Source: Curvularia sp. ZM96 | Taxonomy: Eukaryota; Ascomycota; Dothideomycetes; Pleosporales; Pleosporaceae | DNA: 64,000 nt | NCBI GenBank assembly: GCA_022457065.1 | Contig: JAJGBQ010000007.1 | Span: forward strand, 1,178,001-1,242,000 | Direction of reading: 5' to 3' | Part shown: piece by piece, positions 52,499 to 64,000 of the stretch | Numbering within the stretch: position 1 is the first letter of the stretch | Layout: every line of letters begins with the position of its first letter | Program-made: the position numbers and the translations under genes | Notes under the pieces: model-generated | The model's input: the letters and a program-made list of their open reading frames with translations, nothing else | What the model was told of the DNA's origin: nothing | Databases searched by the model: none

Positions 52499-54443
52499 TA
52501 TGCAGCAGCCATGGTAATCTGCTTGCCCTTCATCGACTTCCACTCAACAAAAGCCGCACCAAAGATCGAAATCGCTCCACAGGCAACCGAGACGTAGAAG
52601 GTCTGGACGAGCGTCTCATTGTATGCGACGAGCACGCCGTTGAGGAACTTCGAATCAATGACGCTCTTGAGTTCTGTTGCTCCAGTGCGAAGGACGATGC
52701 CAGCATCAAGATCGGGCACGATGCTCTCGAGGTTCTTGATGAGCTGGTTGGTAAAGACGTTCTGGCCGACAGAGATGAAGAGAGCACCGCCGAGCGTTTG
52801 GAAGAACATCATGCATGCGGTACCGATCGGAACATCCTCTGCGGGAAGCGCCGTCTGAACAGCAACGAGGATCTGCTGCATGCCGAAACCAACACCGGTT
52901 CCGAAAATGAACTGGTAGCCAATCCACTTCGGGGAGCCACTGTCGACTTCGAGGGTGGCGAGCAAACCGGCGCCGATAGCCATGAGGACGGACGAAATGA
53001 GCATGAACGGAGTGTAGTAGCCGAGGGCCGTGACGGCACCACCAGCCAACATGGAGATGATGACCAGGCCAAGAATAGCTGGCAGATTCATGATTCCGGA
53101 CTTGGTCGCGGACGCCCCCTTAATCGCCTGGAACCAGATAGGGAGATAGTAGACCATGACGAAGAAACTGGCACCCAGCATAGCACCGAACCATGCGGAT
53201 CCCCAGACATTGCGGTTCAAGAAAACACGAGGAGGAACCGTGGCATCTTCCTGCTTCCACCACTGGATAACAAGAAAGCCACCGATCAGGACAGCGAAGA
53301 GAACAAAGAGGGCAATAATGCGGCCGTCGTTCCAATGGTACTTGCTGCCGCCCCATTGGAGAGCGAGCAAGAGGCATACAATGGCAGGCAAAAAGCAGGC
53401 AGTTCCAGGAAGGTCGAACTTCTGGATCTGTTCACGCCATGTAGCTTGGATCTTTGCACCGCGGCGATTGACCTGGAGGAAGGGGATGATGAAAGCTGCC
53501 GTGATAAGACCAAAGGGCAGGTTGATGTAGAAACACAGTCTCCAAGTCTGTTCTCGTTAGTAGGCGATTCTGGCTGGATAGAGTCAAGACGGTTACTTAC
53601 CACGTGGTCAGTGAAGGCTCCACCCATGAGCGGACCAGCAACAGACGCGATGCCGTACATGCCTCCAATCACACCCATGTATGTGGGACGCTGGCGCAAC
53701 GGCACCGTGACCGAGACGATCAAAATGGCTCCCGAGAAGATACCAGCGGCGCCCACACCAGCAATGGCACGTCCAATGATAAGCGCCGTCGAGTTTGGCG
53801 CAACACCACAGATGAGCGAGCCGAGTTCGAAGATGCCGAGCGCGATGAGGTAGACCCACTTGATGGAGTAAAAGGTGTAGAATTTACCGTACATGAGCTG
53901 GGTTGCGCATGTGGTGAGCAGGTACGAAGATCCATACCAACCAACATCGTTCAGGGCTTTGAACTGATCTGTAATGCGAGGAATAGCTGTTGCGATGATG
54001 GTGTTGTCCTGCATGGAGGTGTTAGCGTACGTTCATGTGAATAAGCACTTGGCGTCACGCAAGTCACGCCGATCACCGTTGTGTACCAATGCCGTGGAAC
54101 TACGGGAGACTAATCGCGGGTATTACATCAGACTTACCAGGGCCATGCAAAAGACGCTCAGACATAGGGCAATGGTGATGGCAGTCAACTTCCATTTGGT
54201 TGGGTACTCGAAATCGTCGTCGTCATCTGCTGCTGCTGGGCTGGCTGTCGAATTCGGTCGCGATGACTTTTCCTCGGTAACAGCAACAGGCGCTGCAGCC
54301 TCTACGGCCGCTGTGGATGCTGGAAGAACAGTCTCGACAGGACCCTTGGGCTCGTTGCCCAGAGTATGTTGGACGCTCGGCGTAGCCGTCTTCTCCGAGT
54401 CGGCCATACTGGATGGACGGAGGTTGTTGTTTAGGTCACTCAT
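52498..54443 (-). CDS. MFS transporter, DHA2 (14-TM) type
   Basis: Fungal DHA2 multidrug/toxin exporter type. The model is complement(join(52498..53547, 53601..54008, 54138..54443)), 587 residues. A polar N-terminus of about 80 residues with an acidic AADDDDDFEYPTKWKL run comes before TM1. DNTIIATAIPRITDQF is the typical TM1 end and loop. GWYGSSYLLTTCATQLMYGKFY and GPLMGGAFTDHVTWRLCFYINLPFG are DHA2 family motifs, and GTGVGFGMQQILVAVQTAL lies in the second half. Introns are 129 and 53 nt with donors GTAAGT. It lies upstream (same strand, 1.6 kb) of the NRPS-like gene, and such pairs occur in secondary-metabolite loci; the link is an inference. Confidence 0.92.
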
Positions 54444-56062
54444 CTAGACAATTGGATGGGTGCGTGCACGTGTTGGTGTTTGTTTTGTCACAGGGAAGTC
54501 GGAGTCGACTAGGTGGCGAGTGCTGTAGAGGACAAGAGTGAAGGATACGCGTCTAGTTATATCGGCCACTCCGTGGCTGGCGCAAAAAAAGGAGTCACAA
54601 TAGTCTCCCCCACAAGGGCGCAGGGACGGATTCCAGTTCCTCGCCGTAACCGTCAAAGTGGAGCTCGCATCACGAAGGATCTAGAAGTGAGCTTAGATCC
54701 CGGACGTTTAGACCAAGTTTCGCGGAGCTTAGGGCTGCGCCGGTGTGCGAAAAAGCCTAGCCTGAGGTGCGACGAGGATTCATCGGAGCGACATTTCGTC
54801 CGACTGCTTGTTTCTGGCTCGCGTTTGCTGCCTGATTGCAAGCCACACGATTCTAGGGAGCGTCTTGTGCCGCACAACCGATGACCTTACGCCTTGCACC
54901 TCGCAGCACATCGCAGGGGGCCTATTTGCTCGGTACCCGAAACGAGCAGACCGGACAAAAAAGTCATCCTAGGGAAAAGCCCTCGCGCCCTCGCGCCCTC
55001 GCGCCGATCGTGTGGCTTAATCTGTCTCCGCTCGCGGTTTGGAATCATAATGGCGAACACAAGCGGAGTGCGCGCACCCCGAAGCGTCGACGCTAACTCG
55101 CTCTAATCCGCTCAACTCTAATTTTCTTTCGTGGATTCTCGACCAAGCCTTTACCCTGCTGACATCATCACATGAATTGTTTATCTCGACCTCCTACTTC
55201 TCATGCAAGAGAACACAGCAGAGCAAATCTCCGCTCAGATGATCGTCAAATCTCTTGCCCCATGACGCACATGCATACCTTTCGGCAATCCTACTCCTTT
55301 GCAAACGAACGTGCACAAGAACAACAAAAACAAGTCTCTTCGCTACGTAAATCTCGACCAGATGCGATAGCTCCAACGCCCCAGTGGATCCATAATATAA
55401 ACAAGGGCTAACTTTTTGTCCAGCTAGCCCTTTGGATTGGACCGGGGCGTACGGCTTGGCAAAAAAACGTAGGTCGGAGGTCGGTGTTTAATTACCTCCC
55501 GCCACCCGCTATACGACGAGAACGACACGGGATGGGGTAACAGTCCCCATGTCTCAGTTTATCATCATCGGTCACTTTTTTAGGTTGTTCGGCATGAATT
55601 CTGTGACTTTTCTGAAGCAACTTACTAGCTTGGCGAAAGCAAAGAAAAAGATAGATTGGAGTGTTGCATCGGGTATATGGATGTTTTGCTCTCCTGATGT
55701 TATGAGGCGCCCTGTTTTTTTAACACTGTTGCCTCAGCTGTATGCTACTGTACACGTTGTATGTATGTACATCCTACCGTATGCACGTCATACGCACGGA
55801 ACCCTTTTGTACTACCAACACAACACGCTGCGGCTGTGTCGATGAGCAAGTTATAAGAAAACGGAAAATGACCGCATACAAACACAGCTGAAAGCCGGTA
55901 CACCTCCCAGTCTCGGTTAGGCAAATAGGTAATGCATAAACATGGACAGTGACTCACAGGACTAAACAGGTTGATTTTCGCACATGGCATTGTCTATCTC
56001 GGTGTCGGAACTTGTGGGTGCGAGGCTAACATGGACCCCTCCCCGTACTCCAAAACGCTCCG
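54444..56062. other. Intergenic
   Basis: About 1.6 kb between two minus-strand genes, with the promoter of the DHA2 transporter near 54444-55150. A small 8-bp tandem (CCTCGCGC x3) lies at 54981-55004. No supported gene. Confidence 0.5.
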
Positions 56063-59000
56063 TTAGCGCACGTTTTGCTGCACCCAGTACCACATCCTCT
56101 CTATATATTCCTCGTCCAGCGGCTGTACGTCTCTCAGCACTGACACGCGCTCGCTTGTATTTTTTGTCGAAAACTGCGGTCGGGCGCCTAGTTCGGCGGA
56201 TTCACCACCGTAAGACTCCTTCCACAGGCCCAACAGCTTCAACGCAGAGTGATTGGAATCCGCAGCAGCCTCAAGCCGCTCAACCCATTCCTTAGGCGTC
56301 ACAATGTCAAGGTTCTCTCGCTTCTGCAGCCACTCTAGCATCTGGTGCCAAGTCGGGGTTTGGTGTGGGTTCAGCACATGGTAGACGGGCATTGAAACGT
56401 TGTCCTCGAGCGTGTCTGCTGCTTCTAACAACGCTCTCGCGGCGATATCCACAGGTAACCAGTCGAGCGGCTCCGAGCCCAGATCAGGAAGGCATTTGAT
56501 GAGTCTTGCCGTGCTCAGCATCATAGGCCAAGCTTCCTTGGTGTTCCACACCCCGGTGGTTGAATCACCGGTGAGCTGACCAACACGCACAACAGCGACG
56601 CGCCCCTGCAACGCCGTTTGCTCATAAGCTCTCAGGCAAATATGCTCTGCCACCCATTTTGAGCGAGAGTAGCCCAAAGATGATGTTGAAGAGGGCGTAG
56701 TAGTGATTGTTTCAGGCAGCTTACCTGTGTCGTCCAGGGAGCCGTTCATAATTGCTGCCGTGGAGGAGCAGTACAAGAAACGAGGAGGCTGCGAGCGTGA
56801 TGCCTTCAAGCCAAGGTTGAGGAGGTTTCGCACCCCAGCGATGTTGTCCTTTTCGAAGCTGCGCAGTTTGAGACGAAAGTTGACAGTCCATGCGACGTGA
56901 ATGATCAAGGTTACTTTCGCCGCGAGCAAGTCGTATGTTTCATCGTCTAACCCCAGACCCTCGTCACCCAGCTGTGCTGGTATTACTTTGACTTTGTTAT
57001 TAGAGGTGCCAGGAGGACCTAGGCTGATGAGACCGCGTTGCTGCAGCGCTTTGTTAACGCGCTCCCTGGCTGCTACTTCGTCTGCTCCCCTAACGAGGCA
57101 ATATACAGCTGAGACTGTGGGTGTCTTCTGTAACAGGCTTAGAATATGCGCACCTAGCGCACCAGTGGCCCCAGTAAGTACAACAACATCGTTGCCTGGG
57201 TGCTTTTCCGGAGGTCCATTGGCCGACGCAGCTAGATCTGGCTTTTGGAATGAGCTGTACCGCTCCACCATATCCAACATTGATTGATCGTCGTCCTCCT
57301 CTCCCGCATCGCTTTCTCCATGTCGTTTTCGCAATACGTATTCTGTTAGCCGTCGAATGGAACCACAATCTTCAACCACGCTCATGGGTAGCTGTCCCTC
57401 GACATTGGGTATCAGTCGTCTCAGGCGTGTTCTTAGCTGCATGCACGCAATAGAATCAACGCCATAAGAGAAAAGGTCCATGTCTTCCGAGAGCTCTGCG
57501 GTTTGCCCGGTCAAGCTTTGAATGAGGCCAACCAAGTGCTGCGGCAAGTCTTGATCTCTCACTTCGAGTGAGTCATTAGAGTCTTGGGCACTGTACGCAT
57601 GATCAATAAGGTCCTCAAACCGGGACTCGGCAGCCCTCCGGATTATAGTACCCTTGCTGCTTTTCTCGAGAGGCTTGTCTTGATAGGGGACTGGAACCAG
57701 CATGTCAAATGGTATTCGAGCATGATCCTGGCTTTCATTGTTCAGCTTCTCTATTTGTCCCTTGATAATGCTGAGCAATTCGTCATCAGACATCTCGCTG
57801 GCTTGCTTAGAGCGCAGGAGTAAGGCACCTGGGAAAGGCCGATTGTTGCCAAAGATTAGAACATCATCAAGGTAAGGAGATGTTGCGAGAGCGTCTTCGA
57901 GAGGGGCCGGGTCAAACTTCTTTCCCGTGATGAGGGTGAGTTGAGAGTCTGCTCGTGAGTGATACAACCAAGCGTTCTTGATTGTAGGATGAGGCGCAAA
58001 CAGATCAGCGGTGGCGAAAGATCCATCGGGTCGGTTCTGCTTTGCCTAGCTGATGTTAACAGCTAGTCACACGTTCTATGTACGAAGTCGAAGTTACCAT
58101 ATGTGGCCACCCAGGCTTGATGACAAGTTCAGCCAGACCGCCTTCGCGCTTTTCGAATTCCACCAGTTTTGGCGGGTTGTAATTTCTTAAGTATTGCCAA
58201 TCTTGGTCGGCACTGGACTCACGATACGACGATAGGATGAAGCCACATTCTGCGCTTCCAAACCGTGAGATGAGATTGACTCTTCTCCTGACCAGGCGAT
58301 CGCCAACTTCTGTCGGCAATGCTGCTCCTCCAACACCCACGATATCCATGCCCTGGAGCAGCTCCAATCCCCTTTCGTCCGCCTCCATCATCTGAAGCAC
58401 ATAAGGGACTGAGGAGAAGTACTTGACCTTAGGTAGCCCTTCTACCTTTGCATATGTTCTGGCAGCATCTAGGCAATTACAGACGTTGCGTGCGGTAATG
58501 GGTACATCTTTGCCCGGGAAAAGCCAAATCAGGGCATTGCTGGTCCAACATCTAAACAAATCCGCAATTCCTCCATGGTACAGTGGTGTCGTAGTGAATG
58601 AAGCAATAGTCGGTATCTTTGGGAGGTGCGGGAGCACGCCAATAGCTGCGCGGTGCGACTGTGGAATAGGCTTTGGGAGGCCGGAGGAAGTTCCAGAAGT
58701 GTGATGCAGATAAGCGACTGCTCCTCCGTCGACATGGAGAGGCTCAATGTTAATTTCGTTCCGCTCTTCAATTACTTCCCATATGTCTTCCGAGCCACCT
58801 AGTGGTAGTAGCTTTGTTTCTAGTAAATATGACCCTTGACCTTTTACTAGTTCTTCCGTTTGTTCCGCCCTCTCAGCATGGGCCTCATCATAAAGTAAGA
58901 TGGATACTCGACACGAAGTGCAGAGGTGTAAAATTGCAGCCGGCTGACATTGAGGAGCTATGAGTAAGACAGAATGACCTAGCCTTATCAAGCCAAGCCA

Positions 59001-59306
59001 AGTGAATAGGAATTCAGGTGAGCTATGACACAACAGAGCAACAGCCTGGGGAAGACGCGAAGGGCCAAGAGTGATTGAGAGTCGTGAGGCGAAGACATCA
59101 ACGCCGTGATCAACATCTTGGAAAGTAGCGACCTTATGTTCCCACGCCTGATGGTTTGGTTTGGGAATTGGAAAGCCAACAGCAGGGAGTAAGGGGTGAT
59201 GCTGGGCTTGCCAATTAAGAAACTCGCTGATGTTTCGGTACGACTTCGGACTCGTGTTAAGAACGGCCGCTTGACCAAGGGTGCAGACAAAATAGTTGTT
59301 GTGCAT
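56063..59306 (-). CDS. NRPS-like A-T-R enzyme (carboxylic acid reductase type)
   Basis: Adenylation-thiolation-reductase protein that activates a carboxylic acid as AMP ester, holds it on phosphopantetheine and releases it by NADPH reduction. The model is complement(join(56063..58045, 58098..59306)), 1063 residues. The A domain (about 20-550) has YLHHTSGTSSGLPKP (A3 ATP motif) near 205, GVGGAALPTEV and RFGSAECG. The T domain carries LFSYGVDSIACMQLR with Ser at about 601. The reductase domain begins near 690 with VVVLTGATGALGAHIL (Rossmann) and contains LGYSRSKWVAE (catalytic Tyr/Lys) and WTVNF. No condensation domain is present. The intron is 52 nt. The substrate cannot be read; aryl or small aliphatic acids are common for such enzymes. 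The N-terminal start is the first ATG of the frame, but a longer upstream exon is possible. Confidence 0.88.
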
Positions 59307-61474
59307 TGCAAAGATGGTTGCCAGTGGGTGGGAAACGTGCTACCAATGGCAGTAATGGCGATGCGTCCGCTCAAAACTGCATAGGGATGTGTTTGAAGTT
59401 CCGCCTCACTGCCAGACCCAAGTCGGAGTCGTGACATCATCTCGGCTGTAAAGGTAGAAGCGCGACTTTACTGCAAGCGCTTATGAAGACTCGCTCAAAA
59501 CACTCAGCATGATACGAGCCGCAAACTTAACAGAATGCACACGAACTCTAGAACATGGAAGCAACAAAGGAGACAGCTTGTTGAGAAAAAAAAACAACCA
59601 GCGTGACACTTTGCGCAGAGCGGTGATGGATTCAGATAAGCCTGCTGGCGATGTGCGCACAAACCACACGTTCGATGAGGCCCAAGCGGCTCTCTGCTGG
59701 GTTCTCCATGCATTGTTTTTGTTCCATACTTCAACCCAAAGAAGAGGTGAAGGCGACGGCTGCCATCGTATTCGTAGGGACTGTGATGCGTGGAGCAGAA
59801 AGACCCACCTGCGAATCACCCCACATTGCCTTACCTCATGCCACACCCGCAAAAAGTGACTGTGTGCATTGCTGACTTGAAGAGTGAGCGATGACGATGG
59901 CGGCTGGCAAGTTGACAGAACGGACAGAAGATGGAGTGCCGTCGCGCCACGATCCAGCCACGCAAGCAGCTGGCGTAGAATGCATGGATTAACCTCTCTG
60001 GTGATAGACTACTGCGACTCTGGGGTACATGGTGGCATGCGGACGCGCATTGTTGCAGCCATACACGCCAGAAGTCACCGCCTCTGGATTGCGTGTACAG
60101 ACAAGCGCTGGTGTTCCCGCGTGGTTGCACGATAGGGTGGATTTTGTGTCGGGATGATTGGTGGGAGGATCCGCAGAAGGTGGAGATGAGCAGTGTGTTG
60201 AGCGCATGGCGGTGTGTGGCGATGGGCATGGCTTCACAACAAAATCAGCATGCATTCCTGTAATGGCTAATCTGGCGGGCGGGCGATGATTGGGCCGTCG
60301 GGGTGGGCACATGCAGCTGCTCCTGGGCGGCCCGAGGAATGGTAGTATGTATGCAAGCGGCCCAGCAAGGCAGGCAATACGCTAAGGCTGGTAATGCGGA
60401 AATCAAGCAAATAGCGTTCCTCGAGCAACGACAACGGCCACACGCAGCCGGATGTACACGTACGTAGTCTGCGTGTGGCTGGATGTCGCCAGCAGTGGTC
60501 GCTGCCCGCCAGACGTGAAACCCATGGGATAGAGGGCCCAGCTTGAGCCGACACTGGCACTGCTTTTTGATCAGGCTTGTGGTGCAGCGGCAGAGCTTGG
60601 CCCGGGCGAGCAAGGCGGACCTGTATAGGCAAGCCCCGGATATGCCAGTACTGTTCATTTGGTTTGTACAGAATGCACGGCCACTGTGCAGGGTTGCGAC
60701 CAGCCATTGATCCTCCATGCCCCAACCAAGCGGCGCAACGCACTTAGGCCGAGGCGGGATAGCACCGTCAGATAGAGAGACGACCTAACCTAGGGCCTTG
60801 GGAGGTTGGTTGGCAGTTGGCGACGCAGCCGGTTGAGCGGGGTTTGGCTGCAGGCGCATATCCGAAGCGTGGCGGGTTTTGCGACTGGCGATATCTGAAA
60901 CCGAACGGCGAGATGGTGACGATGGCATCCGTCGTCATGACACGCGACATGCAACGGCGGACGGCGCCAATGGCCAGGCATGAAGGGCATGAGAAGAGGG
61001 AGTGCAAGAGGAGGCAGCATTGGACGCAGCAGCAGCTAGCATGACGATCGATATCCCGGCAAGAGGAAGAACAAAATGGGCAATCAGCATCTGCCCAGGT
61101 GAAGGTTCCGCCGCGTCTGAGCGTATCATGAAAACAATGGCCCTAGCACTAGCTCCGAGTAGGCAAGCACGGCCGACTAGCCGTCTTGTATCGCCCGTGC
61201 GTTGCAGCATATATTCCTGCCGTCCCCAGCAACAACACCCGTCTCTGTCATCCGTCTCCCCAAATCAGCATTATACATCACGCTGTAAGTTTCCCGCCCC
61301 CCAGCCACGACGGCAGCCGTGGGAAACACGCGATTGCACCCATTGCCTGCGCGATTGGCGCTGCACATTCACCCTCGCGTCGCCTCACCGAGCTGCCGCC
61401 CTCTGCTTCCACTGCCGGCCTTCCGCTGACTCTCCTCGGACCACAGGCATTGATACTTTGCCCCATCCACAACA
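59307..61474. other. Long intergenic region
   Basis: About 2.2 kb separating the divergent NRPS-like and secreted-protein genes. Many short ORFs on both strands, none with recognisable domains. C-rich sequence near 61200-61470 is probably the leader of the secreted-protein gene. Confidence 0.5.
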
Positions 61475-62160
61475 ATGCGCTCCTCCAGCATCATCGTCGC
61501 CGCCTCGGCCTTTGCCGGCTTCGCCGCTGCGCAGAACAGCACCTTCAACACCCCCATCCCGTGCTGCACCGTTGACCCCAACTCGGTCGACCAGGACGAC
61601 AGGCAGTCGTGGTGCCAGGCCAACCAGAACACCTGCGTCGAGCTCTGCGGTGGTCGCGGCCAGCTTGCCAGCAACGGCAACCAGTGTGATTCTGTACGTG
61701 TCTCGTCGTGCGCCGCTGCCAGACTTCAGTACTAATGTGCACACAGTCCACCCTCAAGTTCTCCTGCAAGTGCCGCAACGGTACCGATGTCTCGAGCTCC
61801 ATGAGCCAGTACCAGCAGACCGTCCCCGGCCAGATGTGCCTTGTCTGGTACAGCAACTGTATCGCCGCCTCGGGCACTGACGCCACTACTCAGTTCGAGT
61901 GTGAGCAGGCTCGCGACAACCTCTGCGGCAACAAGACCATCGAGCAGGCCACCGAGGCTGGTAACTCTGGCTCCGGCTCCGGCTCCAGCTCTGCTTCAGG
62001 TAGCCCTTCAGCCACCAGCGGCGACTCTCCCAGCCCTACCGGCTCGTCCGGCGCCGCCGCCTCGAGCGCTGCTCCTCAGGGCGCTGCTGCTAACCTTGCC
62101 GTCTACGGCACCTCTGCCCTTGCCGGTGGTCTCCTCGCCGTCTTCGGCTTGGCCTTGTAA
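61475..62160 (+). CDS. Secreted Cys-rich protein, probably GPI-anchored (DUF7707-like)
   Basis: Fungal cell-surface protein of 210 residues; the model is join(61475..61693, 61747..62160). Signal peptide MRSSSIIVAASAFAGFAAA, then a Cys-rich core (about 25-140) with CC, ENTC-like NTCVELCGG, FSCKCRNGT, CLVWYSNC and CEQARDNLCGN. A long Ser/Gly/Ala-rich stretch (about 150-190) and a hydrophobic C-terminal tail ending GLLAVFGLAL without charged residues suggest a GPI-anchor signal. N-glycosylation sites include QNST and GNKT. The closest named family I can suggest is DUF7707, an uncharacterised fungal secreted domain. The 53-nt intron has donor GTACGT. Confidence 0.85.
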
Positions 62161-63113
62161 AGCAATACCATACCAAAAGGGTCGCGGGCCGGTCCCTGTT
62201 GGACGGTGACGAGAGGGCCTTGGGTTACTGCTATCAGCACGAGATGTGGACTTTGGGGTGAAGGAGGATCATCTTCGGCAGCTTCTTAGCGTTGGCGTTT
62301 CATGGCTTTGGCTGTTATCTTTGCGGATTTTCTTGTTCATCACTGCTGATGGAGGGTGTGGTGCCTCTCGGAGGATACTTAATGCGATGTTTTATGAAAG
62401 AACACACGACTTGTAATACCCCAATACTACCAATACTGCCCCTGTTACTCTCCCTGTTGTCTGTGCTGCCAAGACTTGCAAGTTCATAATGCGCACGTTG
62501 TACTAGTAGTGCCCGGCCGGCGGTACTCGATGTTGGTCCTGGTGGTCGGTCAGGCGTGCGGCTCCTCGAATGCAATTGGCTGTCGAGCCTGCATGCTTTG
62601 TTGATCCACGAACGCCCCAAAATCCGACTTGCTGATCCATGCACATGACGCAAATGGACCGAGATCCCCTCCAGCCTATCAACCCTATCTACGTATGTAT
62701 GTAAGCCGCTTGACGCCCACGCTCGATATCTTGCTGCCAAGCAAAGTTCCACTGTCAAACCCCCTCACCGCCAACCTTGGGACGTTGGCCAAAGCAGCCA
62801 TTGAAGCTTCCGGCGACGCCGCATCACGAGCTGCCGAGGTCAGTCTTGTGATCCCAACGGGTATGCTGTGATGGCATATAAACTGCTGTGCAGCTAGAAG
62901 CTTCTTTTTCATGTCTTCATACTGACTGCGTGCGCGCATCATAGGAACCCGCAAAAAGTGGCCCTCTGCAAATTTAGGGGCCTATTCACTCTCGCTTCCT
63001 CCTTGTCTTGCTGCGTCACTCAACACCTGCGAATCCCGCAAAAACACGCCGCCGTGTCGAGTCGCCTCTTCTCCAGCAAAACTTTGCACAGAAAAGGACA
63101 TACCTATAACACA
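62161..63113. other. Intergenic upstream of GPD
   Basis: About 950 bp: 3' UTR of the secreted-protein gene and the promoter of the glycerol-3-phosphate dehydrogenase gene. No gene recognised. An open frame without ATG precedes the GPD start in frame (62958-63113). Confidence 0.5.
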
Positions 63114-64000
63114 ATGGCGTCTCTCTCTGCTGGTCGCAAGCACAAGGTCACAGTGGTTGGCTCAGGTAACTGGTATGTAGCATTTGGCACCTATGGCTTG
63201 TCCTTGCAAACTCGGAGACATGGAGTAGGCGGCATAGAGCATTGGCTGACTGGTATTGCAGGGGCACCACTATGGCCAAACTAGTCGCCGAGAACGTCAA
63301 GGAGAACCCGACTCTGTTCGAGGAAACCGTACAGATGTGGGTGTTCGAGGAAGAGTACACGATTCCGAAAGACTCGCGCCACTACACCGGCGAGGATAAG
63401 CCTGAGAAGCTGTCCCAGATCATCAACAGGGTTCACGAGAACGTCAAATACCTCCCCAACATCACCCTCCCTTCCAACGTCATTGCCAACCCCGATCTCC
63501 CCGACTCGTGCAAAGACTCTACCATGCTCATTTTCGTGCTACCCCACCAGTTCATCGCGCGTTCATGCCAGCAACTGGTCGGAAAGATTCTTCCCTATGC
63601 GCGAGCAATCTGCTGTACAAAAGGTGTCGATGTCAGTGAGAAGGGTATTCGCTTGATGTCGGAGACCATTGGCATGACGCTCAACATATACTGTGGTGCT
63701 CTTTCAGGCGCAAACATTGCATCTGAGATTGCCCAGGAGAAATACTCGGAGACGACCGTGGCATACGACCCCCCGCCGATGGACTCGCGCCATCCCACAC
63801 CAAGGGGCTCACCAAGTGCGTCCCAGGTTGACCTCACTACTCATGTCGATCTCATCGACCCCAGCAAGCAGCAACCCAGCAAGCGTTCTGCGCATCTGAC
63901 TGCTCTACCCAATGAGTATCCGCCACTGTCACACGAAAACGTTCGTAAACTCTTCCACCGCCCTTACTTTCACGTACATATCGTCAACGACGTGGCTGGT
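63114..64000 (+). CDS. GPD1: NAD-dependent glycerol-3-phosphate dehydrogenase, 5' part
   Basis: Cytosolic enzyme reducing dihydroxyacetone phosphate to glycerol 3-phosphate, central to glycerol accumulation under osmotic stress. The model is join(63114..63172, 63262..>64000), and the gene continues past the right edge. The N-terminus KVTVVGSGNWGTTMAKLVAEN is the NAD-binding Rossmann motif; the 89-nt intron (donor GTATGT) splits the Trp codon in it. Further on are VFEEEYT, FVLPHQFIA, CTKGVDVSEKGIRLMSETI and GALSGANIASEIA. A fungal-type insert (PPPMDSRHPTPRGSPSASQ) is present. About 265 of an expected 360-400 residues are seen. Confidence 0.96.

Overview
This window is nuclear DNA of a filamentous ascomycete, most likely a Dothideomycete of the Pleosporales type. 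The evidence is short introns (about 46-170 nt) with GTANGT-like donors and YAG acceptors, compact intergenic spaces, pyrimidine-rich leaders, and fungal families such as HET-domain proteins, SesA-like domains, an NRPS-like A-T-R enzyme and DUF7707-like secreted proteins. The species assignment is inference. All gene models below were spliced by hand, and each complete model closes with a multiple of three.

Layout. 0-18.9 kb is conserved housekeeping DNA: CCT2 chaperonin (partial), Sad1/USP39 splicing factor, Utp13 of the SSU processome, an unrecognised fungal membrane protein, a Kip2/KipA-type kinesin, a FUT8-like type II glycosyltransferase and a kappa-class GST. 18.9-29.35 kb is an AT-rich accessory island. 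It holds a decayed C2H2 zinc-finger gene, a 51-residue secreted cysteine-rich protein, an intact HET-domain gene, a broken HET gene, and an intact SesA-domain gene. Three ORFs here (22.0, 27.4 and 28.6 kb) end in the same Gly/Asn-rich GSGNQFN tail. That tail resembles the sigma-type prion-like motif of fungal NLR cell-death signalling, but no NLR receptor is present. 29.35-35.6 kb is a three-gene mycosporine cluster: an ATP-grasp ligase (mysC type) and an O-methyltransferase (mysB type) on the minus strand, facing a sedoheptulose-7-phosphate cyclase (mysA type, DDG synthase) on the plus strand.

36.8-44.0 kb carries three 20S proteasome beta-subunit genes (beta4/Pre1, beta6/Pre7, beta7/Pre4), interleaved with enolase and an HCNGP-like splicing protein. 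44.4-54.4 kb has an extended SDR epimerase, a 12-TM DHA1 MFS transporter, a C2-domain protein and a 14-TM DHA2 MFS transporter. 56.1-59.3 kb is an NRPS-like adenylation-thiolation-reductase gene on the same strand as the DHA2 transporter, possibly a small secondary-metabolite locus. The right end holds a secreted Cys-rich, probably GPI-anchored protein and the 5' part of NAD-dependent glycerol-3-phosphate dehydrogenase, cut by the window edge.

The most interesting parts are the sigma-tail HET/SesA island, the minimal mycosporine cluster beside it, and the unusual grouping of proteasome genes. No tRNA, rRNA, CRISPR array or intact transposon was found.
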